A DNA stretch of 6,673 nucleotides from JBFMAE01 sp040756085 (GTDB lineage Bacteria; Desulfobacterota; BSN033; UBA1163): NCBI GenBank assembly GCA_040756085.1, contig JBFMAE010000351.1:1-6673 (forward strand). Reading direction: 5' to 3'. Shown in pieces: positions 4,741-6,673 of the stretch. Positions within the stretch are counted from its first letter, which is position 1; each line of letters begins with the position of its first letter. A program made the position numbers and the translations under genes. The notes under the pieces were generated by a model. That model was given only the letters and a program-made list of their open reading frames with translations, was not told where the DNA came from and did no database searches.

Positions 4741-5613
4741 ATGTTACCCAGCATCATCGTCTATGGTTTAGTAAATAGTGTAATTTTAGCCCTGATTGCT
4801 ATGGGCTTCAGTCTTACCTTCGGTATCAGTGGAGTGGCTAATTTTGCCTATGGAGGTTTTTATATCTTCAGTGGATTTTTCATTTGGATGCTCCTCAATT
4901 ATATTAAATTCCCCTTTGTCCTGGCAATCGTAGTGACCATAGGTGTCGTCGGACTATTAGGATTCGTTACTTACTGGGTCATCCTTTTGAGGGTACGGGG
5001 GATACCATTATCCGAAGTCATTGCCACATTCGCCCTGGGAGTTGGAATACTTGAATTATTCCGCTTTTTGGGATTTGTCACCTACGAGTTCACGCTACCC
5101 TATTTGAGAAAGGGGACGGTATTAATCGCTGGGGTACCTGTGGATTATCAACGCCTTTTCATCATTGGAATTGGACTGGCATTAGTCGTCTTTCTTTACT
5201 TCTTTACCCATTACACCAGAATTGGGTTGGCATTCAGAGGGATTGCCCAGAATGAACGGACAGCGATCTCACTCGGTATCAAATCGGATCGAACGGCAGC
5301 TCTCAGTTTGGCCTTTGGTTCAGCGATGGGGGCTGTGGCTGCTATCGTTATTCTCCCTCTGGGTATCATATCAATCAATACAGGATATGAGGTCTTGCTC
5401 ATTGCCGTAGCGGTAGGGATTGTCGGAGGGTTGGAGAGCGTTCCAGGGATTCTTGTAGCAAGTCTTATCCTCGGATATGCTCAAGTCATCACCGGTACAT
5501 ACTTTAAGCCTGAGTGGATGATGGTCGTCTATCTGGCAGCGATTGTCTTAGTTCTTGCGATTAAGCCATCGGGTCTGTTTGGGAAGTTTAAGGAACTGGA
5601 GGAAAGAGTGTGA
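4741..5613 (+). CDS. LivH-like permease of a branched-chain amino-acid-type ABC transporter
   Basis: This 290-residue inner-membrane protein forms half of the channel, pairing with the LivM-like protein encoded next. About eight hydrophobic segments are visible. The family signature near the N-terminus is GFSLTFGISGVANFAYGGFY (residues 22-41). The ATPase-coupling loop is GLAFRGIAQNERTAISLGI (162-180). The later segment VGIVGGLESVPG (225-236) and the C-terminal KPSGLFGKF (275-283) are also typical. Length matches the family (about 290). The ATG at 4741 follows AGGAAA (4733-4738) closely. It lies 218 bases downstream of the binding-protein gene, beyond the hairpin; positions 4576-4740 hold no gene and no convincing promoter. 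I use livH in the family sense only, because the transported substrate is not known. Confidence 0.93.
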   Translation: MLPSIIVYGLVNSVILALIAMGFSLTFGISGVANFAYGGFYIFSGFFIWMLLNYIKFPFVLAIVVTIGVVGLLGFVTYWVILLRVRGIPLSEVIATFALGVGILELFRFLGFVTYEFTLPYLRKGTVLIAGVPVDYQRLFIIGIGLALVVFLYFFTHYTRIGLAFRGIAQNERTAISLGIKSDRTAALSLAFGSAMGAVAAIVILPLGIISINTGYEVLLIAVAVGIVGGLESVPGILVASLILGYAQVITGTYFKPEWMMVVYLAAIVLVLAIKPSGLFGKFKELEERV

Positions 5614-5618
5614 ACAAC

Positions 5619-5667
5619 AACTATGAACTATGAACTATGAACAATGAACTATGAACCATGAACTATG
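5619..5667 (+). repeat. Heptanucleotide tandem array, AACTATG x7
   Basis: Seven contiguous 7-base units are present. Five are exact AACTATG; the fourth is AACAATG and the sixth AACCATG. A partial unit AAC follows at 5668-5670. The array begins six bases after the LivH stop codon. A 7-base unit is not a multiple of three and no frame here continues either permease, so it is non-coding. Heptameric intergenic arrays of this kind (STRR type) are known from cyanobacteria; I also recall ACTATGA-like ones in deltaproteobacterial genomes. Confidence 0.9.
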
Positions 5668-5672
5668 AACTG

Positions 5673-5707
5673 TTCATCGTTTAACGTTTATCGTTCATCG
5701 TTTATTT
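5673..5707 (-). repeat. Second heptanucleotide array, inverted and diverged
   Basis: Read on the plus strand, the units are TTCATCG, TTTAACG, TTTATCG and TTCATCG, then a degenerate TTTATTT. Their reverse complement, CGATGAA, differs from the permuted unit of the first array (CTATGAA) by one base, so this is an inverted, diverged partner. The two arrays meet at a near-perfect dyad: ATGAAC (5665-5670), one T, then GTTCAT (5672-5677). The transcript could fold into a long imperfect hairpin between the permease genes. Confidence 0.8.
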
Positions 5708-5724
5708 TATAGGTTAGAGGATCT

Positions 5725-6673
5725 ATGAAATTCCGTAAAGAGAGGTTGGATCGGGGAATTAAGGCGAGATGTGAGGATATTTTCGCCCTTTCATCGTATA
5801 GAGAAATGTTCTATTTGCTGTTTCCCAGAGTTCTACCAGTTGCCGCCTTACTCATTCTTCCACTATTGCAAGGAGTTATTGGACTGTATTGGGAGAAGGT
5901 TTTGATGATCACTTGTGTCATCGCACTCCTTGCCTTGAGTTGGGATTTGATGGCTTCAGTGGGATTGATCTCATTGGGTCAAGCCCTTTTTTTCGGTACA
6001 GGGGCTTATATAACGGGTTTTTTAAATTATACTTTTAAACTCCCACCCATCCTCACCATTCCCCTGGGCACTTTGGGTGGTGCCCTTTTCAGCACTTTGT
6101 TGCTCTTACCTGTTCTGAGGTTGAGAGGAGTATATTTCGCCATTGTTACTTTAACTTTTCCATTATTGCTCGCGCGATTTATTGAGACGACAAAAATTCT
6201 TGGGGGAACTGAAGGAATGAGTGCCCTTTCTCCCCTTCCCAATATATGGGTGGAACTTTATGTACCGGTTCTTGCACTGCTCATCTGCCTTTTCGGTTTT
6301 CGAAGATTGATCAATGAGGATTATGGGCTGGTTTTGCAAGGAATCCGTGATAATGATCGGGCGGTCATGAGTGGAGCGATCAATATCTATTGGTTTAAGG
6401 CCCAAGCTGTTTTCATTGCTGGTGTGGCAGGGGCATTCGCTGGAGCCTTCATGACCCATTACTATCGGTTTGTAGGCATGCCTGCTTTTGCGTTAGATTA
6501 TTCGATCTTACCTTTGACCGCTGCGGTTTTGGGTGGAGTGGGTACGTTTGCTGGCCCAACCATAGGTGCTTTTATTCTGGTGCCTCTTTCTGAAGTCCTC
6601 CGTGCTGTTGGAACATTGAGGGTGGTCTTCTACTCTGCGATTCTGATTATCTGCGTTGTGGGTTTACCTGAAG
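5725..6673 (+). CDS. LivM-like permease of a branched-chain amino-acid-type ABC transporter (3' end cut by window)
   Basis: 316 codons are visible and the frame is still open at the right edge. Members are about 310-350 residues, so only a short tail should be missing. It is the second channel subunit, partner of the LivH-like protein. Signatures are LALSWDLMASVGLISLGQAL (69-88; the family usually has N-x-x-x-G-x-x-G-x-x-SLGHA), FFGTGAYITGF, RLRGVYFAIVTLTF (132-145), GGTEGMS (160-166), the coupling loop GIRDNDRAVMSGAI (206-219) and GGVGTFAGPTIGAF (270-283). The Q86 in SLGQA replaces the more usual His and is also seen in relatives. The first ~30 residues are a charged, non-membrane extension. 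ATG 5725 follows AGAGGA (5716-5721), and an in-frame TAG at 5710-5712 blocks earlier starts. The gap to LivH is 111 bases and filled by heptamer repeats. ATPase genes are expected downstream. Confidence 0.93.
   Translation, partial: MKFRKERLDRGIKARCEDIFALSSYREMFYLLFPRVLPVAALLILPLLQGVIGLYWEKVLMITCVIALLALSWDLMASVGLISLGQALFFGTGAYITGFLNYTFKLPPILTIPLGTLGGALFSTLLLLPVLRLRGVYFAIVTLTFPLLLARFIETTKILGGTEGMSALSPLPNIWVELYVPVLALLICLFGFRRLINEDYGLVLQGIRDNDRAVMSGAINIYWFKAQAVFIAGVAGAFAGAFMTHYYRFVGMPAFALDYSILPLTAAVLGGVGTFAGPTIGAFILVPLSEVLRAVGTLRVVFYSAILIICVVGLPE

Noticed and set aside
5619..5707. CRISPR array
   Set aside because: The units are contiguous heptamers without spacers, and no cas gene is nearby.
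6027..6459. Two minus-strand frames opposite the LivM gene
   Set aside because: The plus-strand frame is continuous and matches the LivM family; the antisense frames have no motifs or ribosome-binding sites.

Overview
The window looks like chromosomal DNA of a Gram-negative, mesophile-like bacterium of moderate-to-low GC (estimated by eye, not computed). My best guess is a deltaproteobacterial (Desulfobacterota-type) lineage. The reasons are the style of the HAAT-family (LivJHM) transporter genes and three intergenic repeat types that I recall from such genomes. No rRNA, tRNA or single-copy marker is present to fix the taxonomy, so this is inference. No CRISPR array, integrase, transposase or prophage gene is visible.

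Layout. Positions 1-369 hold no convincing gene. They contain a 14-bp inverted repeat pair (27-184) and a dispersed palindromic repeat (222-290). A stand-alone CheY-like response regulator (370-726, minus) is divergent from a small XRE-family regulator (868-1275, plus), with a shared promoter region of about 140 bp. Positions 1276-1927 form a decayed stretch: a palindromic element (1281-1420), a second dispersed repeat (1526-1589), and a gutted panC (pantothenate synthetase). In the panC remnant the first ~20 codons are joined out of frame to the last ~46 codons, and about 210 codons are missing. The panC stop codon overlaps the start of a HAD-IB (phosphoserine-phosphatase-like) gene (1928-2572). 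After another palindromic repeat comes a PAP2-family membrane phosphatase (2666-3190).

From 3236 to the window end lies a branched-chain/hydrophobic amino-acid-type ABC importer: a periplasmic binding protein (3236-4522), a strong 14-bp hairpin that probably works as an internal terminator/attenuator, a LivH-like permease (4741-5613), and a LivM-like permease cut by the window edge (5725 to end). The two ATPases (LivG/LivF) are expected beyond the right edge. The binding protein would capture ligand in the periplasm and LivH/LivM would form the channel. The hairpin after the binding-protein gene fits the usual excess of binding protein over membrane components.

The most unusual items are the collapsed panC with its preserved translational junction to the phosphatase gene, and the heptanucleotide tandem arrays (7 bp units, then a diverged array in inverted orientation) between the two permease genes. 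I see no convincing novel multi-gene system; the rest is conventional gene content in repeat-rich intergenic DNA.
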